Below, one piece after another: positions 13,101-22,855 of a stretch of DNA of 64,000 bases. Position numbers and translations under genes: made by a program. Under the pieces are notes generated by a model, which was given only the letters and a program-made list of their open reading frames with translations, did not search any database and was not told the origin of the DNA. Numbering within the stretch: position 1 is the stretch's first letter; each line of letters starts with the position of its first letter. Source of the DNA: Mytilisepta virgata (Eukaryota > Mollusca > Bivalvia > Mytilida > Mytilidae); contig CM051520.1 of NCBI GenBank assembly GCA_028015205.1, positions 7,412,501 to 7,476,500 on the forward strand. The letters are read 5' to 3'.

Positions 13101-16100
13101 CTATCATAAAAAAAATCGTAACAACCATAGCTTCCAAATTAAGTTCAAGATAGTTTCTAGAGGATATTATTAAGATGTCAAAGGTTTTGATGCAATGGAG
13201 GCCAAGTGAGTTAAAAACTACATTAAATGTAAATAATTATTATAATCTATGTCTTAATTAAATCAGTTGTTAAATCTTATTACTTAGTGTGACTGAATAT
13301 TATTCATCCATTCCCTAAGTTTATATTAAACAAGCGGCTCAAGAGAATTAAACCTGTATAGCTCACCTGACAGTCCCACAATCAATCCATTTGATTTGAT
13401 ATCAAGTGAAAATTGTAATGGGCCTTCCATAGATGCTTCATACGAAGTTTCAGTTTGTTTCAGAGGAGAGGATTTTTAGAAATTTGTCCAATCAGAAATT
13501 AGAATTCATCATGGCGGCCATATTAGTTGTCCGACAGGACCAAAATATGCAACCTTTATAAAAGTCCTTCCACAGATGCTCCATACCAAGTTACAGTTCA
13601 GTTGGCTTTGCAGTTTCAGGATAAAATTTTTGACTGTGGAAACCACAATAAAAAAAAAACGTAACAACCATAGCTTCCAAATTAAGTTCAAGATAGTTTC
13701 TAGAGGAAATGATTAAGATGTCTAAGGTTTTGATGCAATGGAGGACAAGTGAGTTAAACATTTTTGACCGATAAGAAATTAGAATTCATCATGGCAGCCA
13801 TATTACTATTAGCTGTCTGACCAGGAAAAAATATGCACATTTTATAGAGGTCATTCCATAGAGGCTTCATACCAAGTTTCAGTTCATTTGTGTTAGGGGT
13901 TTCAGAGGAGAAGATCAAAAAGTAAAAGTTTATGGAAGGACAGACGACAGACGCCAAGGGATGACAAAAGCTCACATGGCCCTTTGGGCCAGGGGAGCTA
14001 ATACAAAATAATCAATTTCTCTCTCCCAATATCTCCATTGTTCTGCAAGTTTAAAGAAGTTTTGGATGTTCTCTCCTTTATAAAAATTCACATTAATATG
14101 GCAGTTTATAAGTACCGGTACATCAAATATTTTATTTAGGACAGATATACATGTGCACATATTTTATTTAGGACAGATACACATGTGCACATATTTCATT
14201 TTTGTGTCCAATGTGAGCATCATTCTTTTTTAAATTACCTTGAAAATTTGTTATTTTGAAAGATAATCTGACAAGCAGGACTCTCTGCATTTGGCATATT
14301 CCTAAACAAAAGAAATTAAAATTATGGTAATGTATATTAAATATAAGCAAAATTATGTTTAAAAAATGAAAGAAGCATAATACTGTTTCAAAGATTACAT
14401 GTACCATTGTTTGGCATTTGTATGCTGTATTGGGGTAATTCTTTAAAGGAAACAGACATTCCTGTGAAATTTTAATTTCATAATCAAATATAATCACAAG
14501 TCCCCTCCCAAAGAAATTGTTCCCTAATTCAGATTTTCCTGACAATCAAACTCATCCAAGGTATTCATGTGTGGGAACTTCCATTCAAAAGTATATAGGA
14601 TCCGACAAAATATAAAGGTGTATTCAGGTAAAAAACTAAAAGATTACAGATGGACAATTAAAAAAACATAATATCCCCAGCAACTTCATTGCGAGGGGTA
14701 TAACTGACAGGGAATCAAGGATTTAAAATGATACAAAGTTGAATTCCCATATTAATTAAACTGAAAACAAAAGATAGAATGCAAATTTCCAAGTTTTCAA
14801 TAAAAATAAACATATATATAACATTCAAAATTCAAATATACGGAAGTTCATATATTGACATATATTGACATATTACATTTACGAACAAATGTCTGTATTA
14901 ATTTACAATGACAAGTATAATTAAATAATTAGATTAACTTACCTAGTTGAATCTATCAAATTTGCAAACTTTTTGAATTTGTCTCCTATATTCTGTTAAG
15001 GACAACCATTCTCAAGAAATGTTTTGTTTTGTTGGTACCAATTTTATTGGTTGATAATTGTATTTAGTTGGTTTCCTACAACTTACAAAATTCACTAAAA
15101 TTTGTATCCCAGGAATTACAAAGAAGCTATAGTAATAAATTACGTTTCTGAGATGAAACCAAATGTCAAAATTTAATGGAGTCCCACAAGTATGAAATGT
15201 AGGTCATATTGACTCAATATTGGTCACCTGTGCTGAACTATACATGAAGACTTAGTTGCAAAATATCAAACATTATTAGAGAAAAATACACCAAAATACA
15301 AAAATTTAATCAAATTCATTCTACCATAATTAAAATGTTGATTGTACCAACTCAAATGTTGCTGACATATGTTTTCAATAATTTGGTGTAAGAAAAGTGT
15401 AATTTATGCTTTGCAACTAATCTATTTCATATTAAATCTAATTCTTTATTATGAACTTTTATCATCTCCCCTCATTCCTATTACTGTAAGACTATGGCTC
15501 TTTTATTGTCGAATGCAATATTTAATACATTTCAAAGAAAGCTGACATTGACATTATATGCCCATGAAATGACAATTCCTTGGAAATTTATGTATTTTTA
15601 AATGACAAGATACATGCAGTATTGTTCTTGAAAGTTGTTGGAAATTCAACGAAAATATGCCCTTTAAATTTCTAACTGTTATTTTAATTCACTTGAAATT
15701 TAGCATTAATAAAATGAACAGGTCAAGTTATTTGTTAATGCCAGTCTGATATCCGTATAGTGAACTAGAGGCTACCAGGGGCCTGTATCACTCACCTGGA
15801 TTCAATTAACCAATCAACAGCTATAAAAGCACCCAAGAAACATTATTGGACATTACTCTGAAAGAAGACAATATAATAACCATGTCTGCCAAATCTGGTT
15901 CCAATTGGCTGAGTACCTTCTGACAAGAAGATTTTTTAAATGAATTTTCCCATAGGGTCCTATGTTAATCTAAGTTAATCTTTGTTGACAGTCCTGGTCA
16001 TCTCACAAATTTCTGAAAGAGGACCACCAAAGGACAATTTCTGCCAAGTTTGGTTCCAATTGGCTCAATGGTTTCAGACAAGAAAATATTTTATCAATTT

Positions 16101-17926
16101 TCCCATAGGGTCCTGTGTTAAAATAAGTTTGGCTGTATTGGCCTTCTTGGTTGACATTCAGGGTCATCTGACACAATTCTGAAAGAAGACCATCTAAAGA
16201 CCACTTCTGCCAAGTTTGGTTCCAATAGCCTGCTTAGTGGTTTCAGAAAAGAAGATTTTTTAATGAATTTTCCAATAGGGTCCTATGTTAAACTAAATTC
16301 GGCTGTGGTGGCCATCTTGGTTGACTTTCTGTGTCATCAGACAAAATTCTGAAAGAGGACCATTTAAGAGCCATTTCTGGCAAGTCTGGTTCATACAAGA
16401 AGATTTTTTAAATGAATTTTCCCACGAACCGATGTTAAACTATGTTCGGCTGTGGTGGCCATCTTGGTTGACAGTCTGGGTCATTGGACATATTTCTGAA
16501 AGGGGACCATCTGAGGACCATTGCTGCAATAGCCTTGTTCCAATTGGCTCAGTGGTTTCAGACAAGAAGATTTTTAAATGAAATTCCCTTAGGGTGAAAT
16601 GGTAAACTAGGTTCGGCTGTTGTGGTCATCATGGTTAATCTTCCGGGTCATCGGACACAATTCTTAAAGAGGACCATCTGAGGACCATTGCTGCCAAGTC
16701 TGGTTCCAAATGGCCATGTAGTTACATATAAGAAGATATTTTGAATTCATACCCCCTTTTTCTATTTTCATTCACAGCAGCCATGTCAATTGGAAGTGTG
16801 GAATGCCGGACATAATTTTGGAAGGGTTATCCAAGGACCATTCCACCAAAGTTTGGTCCCAATTGGTTGAGCGGTTTCACCGCAAAAGATTTTTTTATAA
16901 TTGTGGACGGACGGACAACAGACGCAAAGTGATGGCAAAAGCTCACATGGCCTTTTAAGCCAGGCGAGCTAAAAAAAGGTTAAGTTTAATAGCGAGTGCA
17001 GCGAGCACTTTAGGAACATATGCATTTTCTACATATGGGTCATTTAGAAAAGTCTTTGTTTAATGGGGGCAGTCATATTGTGCTACATATTAAGGCTAGA
17101 AAAAGTTTTGTTCGCCAGAAACAGAAGTAAGGGAAATAACTTGCTTCAAATTATAATTTTAGAGTTAGAATTATGATACTGGAAATGAAATTCTGGAAAG
17201 GGCTATTGCTGTGCCATTGGCCACGCCAACACAACAGCATATTAAGGAAAGTGAAACTTTTGGTAAATTACTCAAGAATTGTTGAATTGAAAATTTTCAA
17301 AATTAAGATTTATAACCACCACCAGCTGATTTTTAACTATTACAGTACCTCTGTTGCTTGGAATATATATACAAAATTAACAATTTACATTTAATATGAT
17401 TTATACAGAATTTACCTGTACAAACCCACTAACTAAATGACATGTATTTAAGGAACCCCTGGGCAATTTACTTTTTGCAGGTAAACAGGTAAAGATTTTT
17501 TATTGCAACATGATTATAATACTTTTCATATGTTCAAAAACAAGGGGAGGTAATTATAAATAAACTGGACTATTTAAATTCATTTAACACATGTTCAAGG
17601 ATACGATCGTGATGCAATTTATGAGATGTAGTTCTATTTGACTCTCTTAGTTCAAGCTCGGTATCATTTTGCTCTGCACTTCCATTACGAACATTTTTTC
17701 TTAAATTGTCTGTGCAATTTTCGGTTTCGTTTTCACTTTCGGAGTCTGATTCGCTGTCGCATTCTGAAGACGATTCTTCGTCCGATACACCGATTGTAAA
17801 CAGAATTTTACTTCTGTCTTCCTCGCCTTCATTTGTCTTGTCATATGTTATAAATGAGGCATTTGATGACCTATCTTTCTCGAATTCGTCGAATAATGAG
17901 AGATCGCCGAACACGTCGGTAGCCAT
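1089..17926 (-). CDS. ZCCHC8: ZCCHC8, zinc-knuckle/PSP protein of the NEXT complex (multi-exon, 3' end off window)
   Basis: In animals ZCCHC8 is the scaffold of the nuclear exosome targeting (NEXT) complex, with the helicase MTR4 and the RNA-binding protein RBM7; it feeds short-lived nuclear RNAs to the exosome. Here the exons read from 17926 leftwards. The N-terminus has the family start (MATDVFGDLSLFDEF), followed by an acidic Ser/Glu/Asp stretch. Then come a helical segment ending NKFSRKYRSYIENF, a CCHC zinc knuckle (CFNCGGDHMISEC) and a PSP domain with the hallmark YRMRMLGYPPGWL. Next is the conserved IIEYPGF segment, then a Lys/Glu-rich stretch like the family's nuclear-localisation region. 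Exon phases agree from 14992 to 12706 and from 9798 to 1089. Between 12706 and 9798 they do not (phase 0 out, phase 1 in), so at least one exon is missing from my model. The last exons and stop codon should lie left of position 1. Confidence 0.88.
1795..2290. repeat. Degenerate copy of the GGCTCACC...AGGTGAGC family
   Basis: Begins GTGGCTCACCTGAGCCTGTA, followed by TTGCTCACCTG, the same terminal sequence as the elements at 35036 and 15765. The interior is diverged and the right end is not clear. Confidence 0.45.
2982..3062 (-). CDS. ZCCHC8: ZCCHC8 C-terminal-half exon
   Basis: An 81-nt, 27-codon exon, TATTACAG acceptor, donor GTG|GTATGA (or GATG|GTGGTA at 2985). It reads EHQDYDFPPLQRHQLKSTLV and continues QHQEMM. 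Phase 0 at both ends. Weakly conserved, so it is assigned mainly by position, phase and splice sites. Confidence 0.65.
3557..3714. mobile_element. Foldback MITE with about 44-bp inverted ends
   Basis: The left arm starts AGATTCTCCTTCA and runs through TTATGGAATTTCTCCACCC. The right arm mirrors it (GGGTGGAGAAATTCCATAA ... GGAGAATCT). The arms enclose a short AT-rich centre. It lies in a ZCCHC8 intron. The ORF at 3690-3917 is incidental. Confidence 0.75.
4318..4382 (-). CDS. ZCCHC8: ZCCHC8 exon with conserved YPGF motif
   Basis: Reads QIDAEKIIEYPGFTVELDDS. The IIEYPGF block aligns with the conserved (V/I).(Y/F)PGFN segment after the PSP domain. The acceptor is TTTACAG. The donor may be ATG|GTAGAT (4318) or GAT|GTAAAT (4312); only the first gives the phase 0 needed by the exon at 3062. 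Confidence 0.75.
5001..5048 (-). CDS. ZCCHC8: ZCCHC8 short acidic exon
   Basis: A 48-nt exon reading QSMEDGEVNEERQQE, ATTACAG acceptor and C|GTAAGA donor. Phases (2 in, 1 out) fit both neighbours. It matches the short acidic linker after the PSP domain. Confidence 0.7.
5304..6408. repeat. ATACGACCGC-type dispersed repeat with nested SINE
   Basis: Begins TGATACGACCGCAA, the same terminal motif as the element at 31606. Internal text recurs about every 150-200 bases (for example ATCTCCAATGAAATTGGAT and ATCCCCATTGAAATCAGAT). The right end (about 6318-6408, AATGAGTGGAAACCTAACTG onward) resembles 53360-53445. A SINE interrupts it at about 6022-6308. Confidence 0.5.
6022..6308 (-). mobile_element. 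tRNA-derived SINE
   Basis: Read on the minus strand, the head (6308 to about 6260) is tRNA-like: GCCCCGGTGGTCTCGTGG as an A-box region and GGGTTCGATCCC as a B box, the two internal RNA polymerase III promoter elements. The body ends with a tail (GTTTAACGTCCGGTG on the plus strand) shared with the copy at 9193-9517. Confidence 0.65.
6627..6775 (-). CDS. ZCCHC8: ZCCHC8 PSP-domain exon
   Basis: A 149-nt exon, TTGCAG acceptor and AAAAG|GTATAA donor. It reads DKLREALGISSKQIPLYVYR then MRMLGYPPGWL and SGLVLFD. This is the proline-rich PSP signature found in spliceosome protein SF3B2/SAP145 and ZCCHC8. Together with the preceding zinc knuckle it identifies ZCCHC8 rather than SF3B2. Confidence 0.92.
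7374..7436 (-). CDS. ZCCHC8: ZCCHC8 exon at start of PSP domain
   Basis: A 63-nt exon reading RYHKDEIDPTYAAFRPGQI, the well-conserved RYH...(Y/F)RPG.IS stretch between zinc knuckle and PSP domain. Phases fit both neighbours; the split Ser codon is completed at 6775. Confidence 0.87.
8594..8728 (-). CDS. ZCCHC8: ZCCHC8 zinc-knuckle exon
   Basis: A 135-nt exon, TTTCAG acceptor and AGG|GTAAT donor. It encodes PKASCFNCGGDHMISECKEA followed by a basic helix. The knuckle spacing is C-x2-C-x3-H-x4-C, one residue shorter between the second Cys and the His than the usual CCHC spacing. Zinc knuckles of this kind bind RNA or protein partners. Confidence 0.88.
9193..9517 (-). mobile_element. Degenerate tRNA-derived SINE (same family as 6022-6308)
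   Basis: Shares the tail GAATTATTGTTTAAC, the GGTGCATATCA block, the AACTGTCCGCAG block and the GAGCCGACCAGT block with 6022-6308. The tRNA-like head at 9480-9517 is more decayed. It lies in a ZCCHC8 intron. Confidence 0.6.
9730..9798 (-). CDS. ZCCHC8: ZCCHC8 exon before the zinc knuckle
   Basis: A 69-nt exon reading FEQYFLDPLPFDEEETVKAR then PER. The AAG|GTACAT donor leaves two bases that complete Arg with the first base of the zinc-knuckle exon. The acceptor (ACCAAAAG) has a poor pyrimidine tract, so the 5' edge is less sure. Confidence 0.6.
11175..11492. repeat. Minisatellite with alternating 54- and 48-bp units
   Basis: The landmark GATGTTGATATGAGCTTG recurs with spacings 54, 54, 48, 54, 48, 54 (11177, 11231, 11285, 11333, 11387, 11435, 11489). 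All spacings are multiples of three, so one frame stays open for 109 codons. The resulting repetitive peptide has no sign of selection and sits in a ZCCHC8 intron. Confidence 0.85.
11919..12180 (-). mobile_element. tRNA-derived SINE, copy 1
   Basis: Closely matches 57328-57594. Read on the minus strand it begins with a tRNA-like head (about 12175-12083) with GACCTCGGTGGCTGAGTGG and a decayed B box (GAGTTTGAATCTCACC). The tail includes GGCGGCCAGTATTTATTGG on the plus strand. The head resembles a class II (Ser/Leu type) tRNA with a long variable region. Confidence 0.7.
12706..12796 (-). CDS. ZCCHC8: ZCCHC8 exon (KYRSYIENF segment)
   Basis: A 91-nt exon with TTACAG acceptor and CCT|GTAAGT donor. 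It reads KYRSYIENFISGLLYKDMFD and continues to LPDLDLP, the helix following the FQNN block in this family. It ends in phase 0, while the next exon I can find (9798) starts in phase 1, so a coding exon between 12.7 and 9.8 kb is missing. Confidence 0.78.
13331..14002. mobile_element. GGCTC...GAGCTA family element
   Basis: The left end CAAGCGGCTCAAGAGAATTA is followed by TAGCTCACCTGACAG. The right end is GCTCACATGGCCCTTTGGGC then CAGGGGAGCTAA, a hairpin. The interior contains two related halves sharing AACCATAGCTTCCAAATTAA (about 13123 and 13664). Open frames at 13509-13975 are repeat text. Confidence 0.7.
14239..14301 (-). CDS. ZCCHC8: ZCCHC8 exon (QIIFQNN segment)
   Basis: A 63-nt exon with TTTAG acceptor and AAG|GTAAT donor, reading NMPNAESPACQIIFQNNKFS. 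It corresponds to the conserved ILQI.FMNN block of ZCCHC8. Phases fit both neighbours. Confidence 0.75.
14943..14992 (-). CDS. ZCCHC8: ZCCHC8 exon (helical N-terminal segment)
   Basis: A 50-nt exon between a CAG acceptor and an AG|GTAAG donor, reading NIGDKFKKFANLIDST plus a split Arg codon. Phase 0 in, phase 2 out, matching the next exon at 14301. It falls where vertebrate ZCCHC8 has its coiled-coil/linker. Confidence 0.65.
15765..16972. mobile_element. GGCTC...GAGCTA family element with about 166-bp internal repeats
   Basis: The left end is AGAGGCTACCAGGGGCCTGT followed by CACTCACCTGG. The right end is GCTCACATGGCCTTTTAAGC then CAGGCGAGCTAA. Inside, TTCTGAAAGAGGACCA-type text recurs at 16011, 16177, 16347, 16494 and 16661 (spacings 166, 170, 147, 167). 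Open frames at 15982-16581 are repeat text. Confidence 0.8.
16975..17590. other. ZCCHC8 first-intron sequence, nothing further seen
   Basis: AT-rich sequence between the 15765-16972 element and exon 1. The 73-codon plus-strand frame at 17173 has no recognisable product or splice context. Confidence 0.5.
17591..17926 (-). CDS. ZCCHC8: ZCCHC8 exon 1 (start codon)
   Basis: ATG at 17926-17924 begins MATDVFGDLSLFDEFEKD, matching the known N-terminus of the family (short hydrophobic FGDL.LF motif). Residues about 47-70 are a Ser/Glu/Asp-rich acidic tract. The frame stays open to a stop at about 17570. The donor I prefer is after 17591 (CAT|GTGTTA, phase 0), which joins the phase-0 exon at 14992, but that donor is weak. 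An overlapping plus-strand frame is only a shadow of the acidic codons. Confidence 0.8.
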
Positions 17927-18769
17927 TTTGAACTTTTTCAATCAGGACAAAATAAATACACACCAATTGGTGGTCATTTATTGGAAATATCTATAATTAT
18001 AGTGTTCTTTCGTCAGTGGAATTATGATTTTTCTTTTTTATTCTATTACAAAATATGAATAAATATAAAAGAAACTCTCCAAAAATTATTTTTATCCCAA
18101 GTAAAATTTCTATAAATTAAATAATTATGTCCCGATCTCAACTCGATTAAAAAGTTCTCTCATCATCAATTCGCTTGTAATTGGGCAAATATAAATGAAT
18201 AAATGATGAAAAGGAGAAAAGGAACGAACACTAAATATGAAGGTATCAGTATCCCGGAAGGTTTTATCAGTGAAGGAACCCTTTAATAGAATATTCCACA
18301 ACTTAGGGATTTACTATTTAAAAGAAATTATACAGATTACTTTTAAATTGGATCAATCTGGGACTATTAAAGAATAAGAATAAAGAATTTCATTTCCAAT
18401 TAAGGGCCCATTAAAAGCAAGCAATCAAATACAAATGATTTATATCATTGGAGGTACATATACAGTTTACATATATATATATATTTAAACAAACAATAAC
18501 CACAGTCAGGTCAGAGCTATACTATATGCAGAATATCTATATTATCATAATATATCTATTAAAATATTTGCATGTTATTATATAGAATCAGGAACTGTAT
18601 ATGAAGTATTATATGATCCCTGATAGAATTTCTTATTTCTAAACACTTATTTATAAATATACCCAACGTTTTTAGGACTTTCATTAATCAATAGAAAAAT
18701 AAACTTTGCTGTTTTATTCAGATTCCCAAAATTATTACAAAATAAAGATATATTTTCTTTCATTTTCAT
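17927..18769. other. ZCCHC8 5' flank and intergenic AT-rich sequence
   Basis: The ZCCHC8 promoter must lie just right of 17926, but I see no clear TATA box or initiator. At about 18318 there is a 21-bp match to the 3' end of the LINE fragment near 20548, so the region probably holds a further short LINE remnant. A short TA run lies at about 18472. Confidence 0.4.
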
Positions 18770-19240
18770 ACAATGGACATTGAGCTAAAAGGTGTTCCTC
18801 GTCTTCAACCTCTCCGAGAATGCACTTAGTACATAGTCTTTGTGAACGTTCAGTATAATTTTTAGCATATCTATCAGTTTCTATTTTTAAACAAGGAGCA
18901 CGAACTCCAATATTAAAATATTTTCTAATATATAATAATTATTTTTCTTGCAAGCAGAAGATTCAGGGGAAAACAGCCCCCAAATTTCACTACCATATAT
19001 AGGCTTTATTATGTGGTCATATAGGTGTAATAAAGTTGAGACACTTGGATTTGATGAAGACAAGCCACACTGCAATTTAATAATTCATCTATACATTGCT
19101 TAAATTTTCCACTTGACATAAATGTGATACCTAGATATTTATATATGTTAGTACTCTCAATGTTTTCTGTTCCAAGTTGTAATGGACATCTAATTAACCG
19201 CATACGGGAATAGGTAGGGCAGTTGCACGTGCGAATCATG
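18770..19240 (-). pseudogene. Non-LTR retrotransposon reverse-transcriptase remnant
   Basis: Minus-strand frames read IYKYLGITFMSSGKFKQCID, then SNPSVSTLLHLYDHIIKP and GSEIWGLFSPESSACKK, and further left a Cys-rich LCTKCILGEVEDEEHLL piece. This is the thumb/connection region of a LINE ORF2, followed by its C-terminal zinc-binding segment. The order is right, but frameshifts separate the pieces, so it is dead. The frames 18887-19075 and 19009-19239 are its fragments. Confidence 0.75.
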
Positions 19241-20112
19241 GCATTACTTTAAGCGGGTTTAATGGGTATAAAAGACACCTAACCGTTTATTTAAATTCAG
19301 TCGTTAAATCATTTCTTGACACTGCTACGATATGCCAAGAATAGACACAGCTATCCAGAGCATCATCATTAGTCGTTTCCAGGTCGGTGAATCACAGAAT
19401 GCAGTCGGAGCACGATTTCCAGACTCTTTCAACAGTATCAGGAATCCATATCCAGTTCAACAGCTGACTGTCAACGTACAGGTTGACCTAGAATCACACC
19501 CATTTAGCAGCACAAGATCGCTATATATCCGGTCACCTCACCCGAGAAACCGGACCGTGACAGCAACAGAAACAGCTTCAAATGTCGCAGATCTCCGACG
19601 AATATCGGCACAGACAATCAGAAACCGTCTCCGTAAAAAGCGCTTACGCGCCAGACGTCCTTAATTTGACGCAGTACTGAGATGACGGCATCGACTTCAA
19701 GGTCCGATTGAACAACAGAGTAAGGTACTGTGACCTGCAAACAAAACTGGAGGCGAGTCTGGTTCAGCGGTGAATCAAGTTTCAAGCTTCAGAGAACAGA
19801 TGGCCGTACACGTGTCTACAGATGACGGAATTTCGGCAGAGGAAGTTTGATGAAGTGGGGTGTCATATCATACGCCCGAAAAACTTAACTTATGTACATC
19901 CTGGACAACCTTAACGCCGCTCGATACATAGATGCGGTTTTGACACCACACATGCTGCCTGCAATGAACCTCTGTAGGAAAGTTTTTCGGTCGCACACAG
20001 CTCGACGTGCTACTGTTGACTTTCTAGCCAACCAGAATGAAACAGTGCTCCCCTGTCCGTCTAGGTCACCAGATGTTAACCCAATAGAACATTTATGGGA
20101 TGACCAGAAGGA
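19241..20112 (+). pseudogene. Tc1/mariner-type transposase, decayed
   Basis: The frame at 19332 starts MPRIDTAIQSIIISRFQVGE, a helix-turn-helix N-terminus of a Tc1-like transposase. It continues to NRTVTATETASNVADLRRIS and ISAQTIRNRLRKKRLRARRP before a stop. The catalytic core between 19665 and 19890 is broken: an RTDGRTRVY-like piece is visible but no full DDE set. The C-terminal part resumes at 19892 with LNAARYIDAVLTPHMLPAMN, TARRATVDFLANQNETVLP and SRSPDVNPIEHLWDDQ. The 3' end stops abruptly against a LINE fragment at about 20112. Flanking inverted ends were not resolved. Confidence 0.85.
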
Positions 20113-20600
20113 CTATGATAATTTTGTACTATAATGGTTATATCTTACCATTGTTTGATTACTGTAGTACAATATGGGGCCAAGCCAGTTTAAACAATTT
20201 AGAAAAGTTGTATAGGTTACAAAAAGGGCTGCAAGAATTATACTTAATGCAAAAAACTACCAATATACTATTTACAAAAAATTGGAAGGCAACTATTTTT
20301 AAAAGAATTGATTATCACAAAGGTGTTTTAATCTTTAAATTCGTCAATAAGCTTGCTCAAGAAGATTTATGTGATGTCTTTAATACCATGAATAATGTGA
20401 ATAATGCTTCAACTTATTCTTTACGATCAACAAAAAGCAGAACTGACTTGTTCGTACCTCGTCCAAATAATATTTTTTTACTATTATGGTATTATTTTAT
20501 GGAATTCTTTACAACAGACCTAAAAATTAATAAAAATATAGACAACTTCAAAAGAAATTATACAGATTACTTAAAGCTCCGTGAAGATTTCTTTTGTTAA
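20113..20600 (+). pseudogene. CR1/L2-type LINE ORF2 C-terminal fragment
   Basis: Reads [32 protein letters not shown] and later STYSLRSTKSRTDLFVPRPN, ending at a stop after LREDFFC. The same segments occur in order in ORF2 of the LINE at 42538-45849 ([17 protein letters not shown]), so this is a 5'-truncated relative. The first codons reported as open (from 20100) belong to the Tc1 remnant. Confidence 0.8.
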
Positions 20601-20934
20601 AATATAGTCACAGTATTGGAAGGCGAGATATTCTATTGTTTCAATATTTATATTAAATGCATATGATTTTATTGGTTGTATCAGAGACATATATATATAT
20701 ATATATGTCTCTGCTTCTATTAATCTGTATTATTACATTGAGTGAGGTGCAATATCGGGATTTCCGAGTGAAATCAAATTCGATAATTCACGCAGTGAAA
20801 TAAAAAGTCATATTTCACTCAAGGAAGTGGCGTAACAATAGCCGTTGCCAACGACGTTGCTATACAATGGTCGACGCGTAATGATATAAAAACATTATCC
20901 CTTGTATTTTCTCGTTAAAATTTCTGAATACATG

Positions 20935-22070
20935 TAATATTTCAATGTTATAAACAGAATAACTAATCTAGAAATTCGAATAACAAAGATCTACAACTAG
21001 TGACCGAAAAACACTAATAATTCACTCGTACGCACTCGTGTAATAATAGTCCAGTCAAACAAAGTTTTAACCTCAAACTAATTGCAAAAGAAAATGTTTA
21101 TTTATAGCATTAAGTCCCAAATATACACAGAAAAAAGTCCCATAAAATCTAACTTGAGGAAAACTCAAAATCATCATTTTTAATTTCCTATGGAAATTAA
21201 CATTGGAAAGGGGAGATAACTCTGCAAAAATGAGTCTTTTTTGTCAGGTTTTGGTTGATTTTCTTAAAATTCGTGTAAAGTATGATACTTTGATGGGGTT
21301 ATAAGTTCGTATTTGACTATATTATATAATCTTCTGCTCGTGAAATGTACAAAACCGAAGTGTTATGGGTATTTTTATTTTTTTGCGCATTTTTCATTAA
21401 AGAAATTGCAAATTTGTGGCTTTGTGACCATTTTGAAAAAATAATGTGAAATTTTGGTATTGTTTATATCCGTAAATTATATTTGTTCAGCATCTACCTT
21501 GTTTAAAGAAACTTTAAACCACAAAAAGAATAATGTATGCTTAATTATTTTTATTAAATTTGAGATTCTTTACCTTGACATGTTGAAAAATTTAATAAAT
21601 GGTCGACTAATGAATTACGAAATCTAGGTTGTAGCTTGATAAAAGATATAAAAACACCTTTAGAGTTGTTTGTTATACTCTAAAGACGGCTAAAATATCA
21701 AGAATCAATACATTCTGCTGAAAAGAAGCGGTAAAGTTATAATTTTGTATAAATTTTTATTGATATTTCTGCCTTTTTTGCAGAGTTATCTCCCATTTTC
21801 AATGCAAATCTCCATAGGAATTTTAAAATCGTGATTTTTTAGTCTTCCTCAAGTTAGATTTTGTTAGACTTTTTTCTGTGTATATTTGGGGTATAATGCT
21901 AAAGATTAAAACTTAAAAATCTTCTGTTGCAATTATGTTAAGGTTAGGGTCAAATTTATGCTAGATAGACTGGACTATAATGTGTTGTTCGGTAACTCGT
22001 TGTAGATTGTTAGGTATTCGCATTTCAAGATTAGTTGTACTATAAGTACTGTATCAGAAGGCGAAAATTG
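20935..22070. mobile_element. Large inverted-repeat element with long arms
   Basis: The left arm (about 20935-21235) and right arm (about 21777-22070) are inverted copies. Examples: AGTCCAGTC (21049) against GACTGGACT (21966); AAAAAAGTCCCATAAAATCT against the mirrored text at about 21860; GGGGAGATAACTCTGCAAAA against TTTTGCAGAGTTATCTCCC. The outer parts also match (GATCTACAACTAGTGACCG against CGGTAACTCGTTGTAGAT). The 540-bp centre has no coding potential that I can see. Ends and target duplication were not fixed. Confidence 0.75.
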
Positions 22071-22455
22071 GACAATAAATTTGATTTATGCTATAATTTT
22101 GTGATATTGTGTTTATTTATGTCATAAAATGATGAAAAAAAATGACATCAGCATGAATCAATGAAAATTAGACACGCTCTAATCAAGGACGTATAACTAA
22201 TATACGTCCATGCTCTAATTGAGTCACCCTCTTTAAATAAAGAATTTATTATTATTATCATTTATTATTATCCCATGTGGACCCAGATGTAACCAATTCA
22301 GTGATAGGGAAATTTTACATCTTTACGCTAGAATCTGCTACAGGTGGCAATTAATCTACAGTCCAGTAAGGCAAGCATTTCCATTGCAGATGTAAGGCCG
22401 GCTTTATTGTATGTGTATTATAGTTTAAAACTATGTCAATGAATTAAACCACCGT

Positions 22456-22463
22456 AGTTAGAT
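22456..22463. repeat. Target site duplication, left copy (MITE 22464-22769)
   Basis: AGTTAGAT, identical to 22770-22777. Confidence 0.88.
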
Positions 22464-22769
22464 CACAGGGGCCCGACTTCTGGATATTTATTTTTTTTTT
22501 TGTTGTTGTTGTTGTCTTATTTCATGAATAGTTTTTAATAAATATTTACCATAACAACGCAAATTATACGTTTATTATCAATGTACTATACACTATCCAC
22601 GTCCTTATTTTTTAGTATAAGGACGTAGATAGTGTATAGCATATTGATAATAAACGCAGAATATTCGTTGTTACAGTGAATATTTATTAAAAGTAACGTT
22701 ACTCATGAAATAAGATAACAAAAAAATAAAATAAAAAAGAAATAAATTTCCAGAAGTCGGGCCCCTGTG
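22464..22769. mobile_element. hAT-like foldback MITE with 8-bp target duplication
   Basis: A 306-bp near-palindrome starting CACAGGGGCCCGACTTCTGG and ending CCAGAAGTCGGGCCCCTGTG. It folds almost end to end around about 22613. It is flanked by perfect 8-bp direct repeats AGTTAGAT (22456-22463 and 22770-22777). The 8-bp duplication and CACAGGGG-type ends fit the hAT superfamily. It encodes nothing. Confidence 0.92.
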
Positions 22770-22777
22770 AGTTAGAT
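22770..22777. repeat. Target site duplication, right copy (MITE 22464-22769)
   Basis: AGTTAGAT, identical to 22456-22463. A possible exon frame begins immediately after it. Confidence 0.88.
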
Positions 22778-22855
22778 AGAGTACAACGCACATTGTCATA
22801 TCCACCGGGATTGCTTCATGATTTTCTTCATTTCAATCAGCAGCAAATAAAAAGT

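Noticed and set aside
17706..17996. 96-codon plus-strand Ser-rich ORF
   Set aside because: Antisense of the acidic Ser/Glu/Asp tract of ZCCHC8 exon 1.
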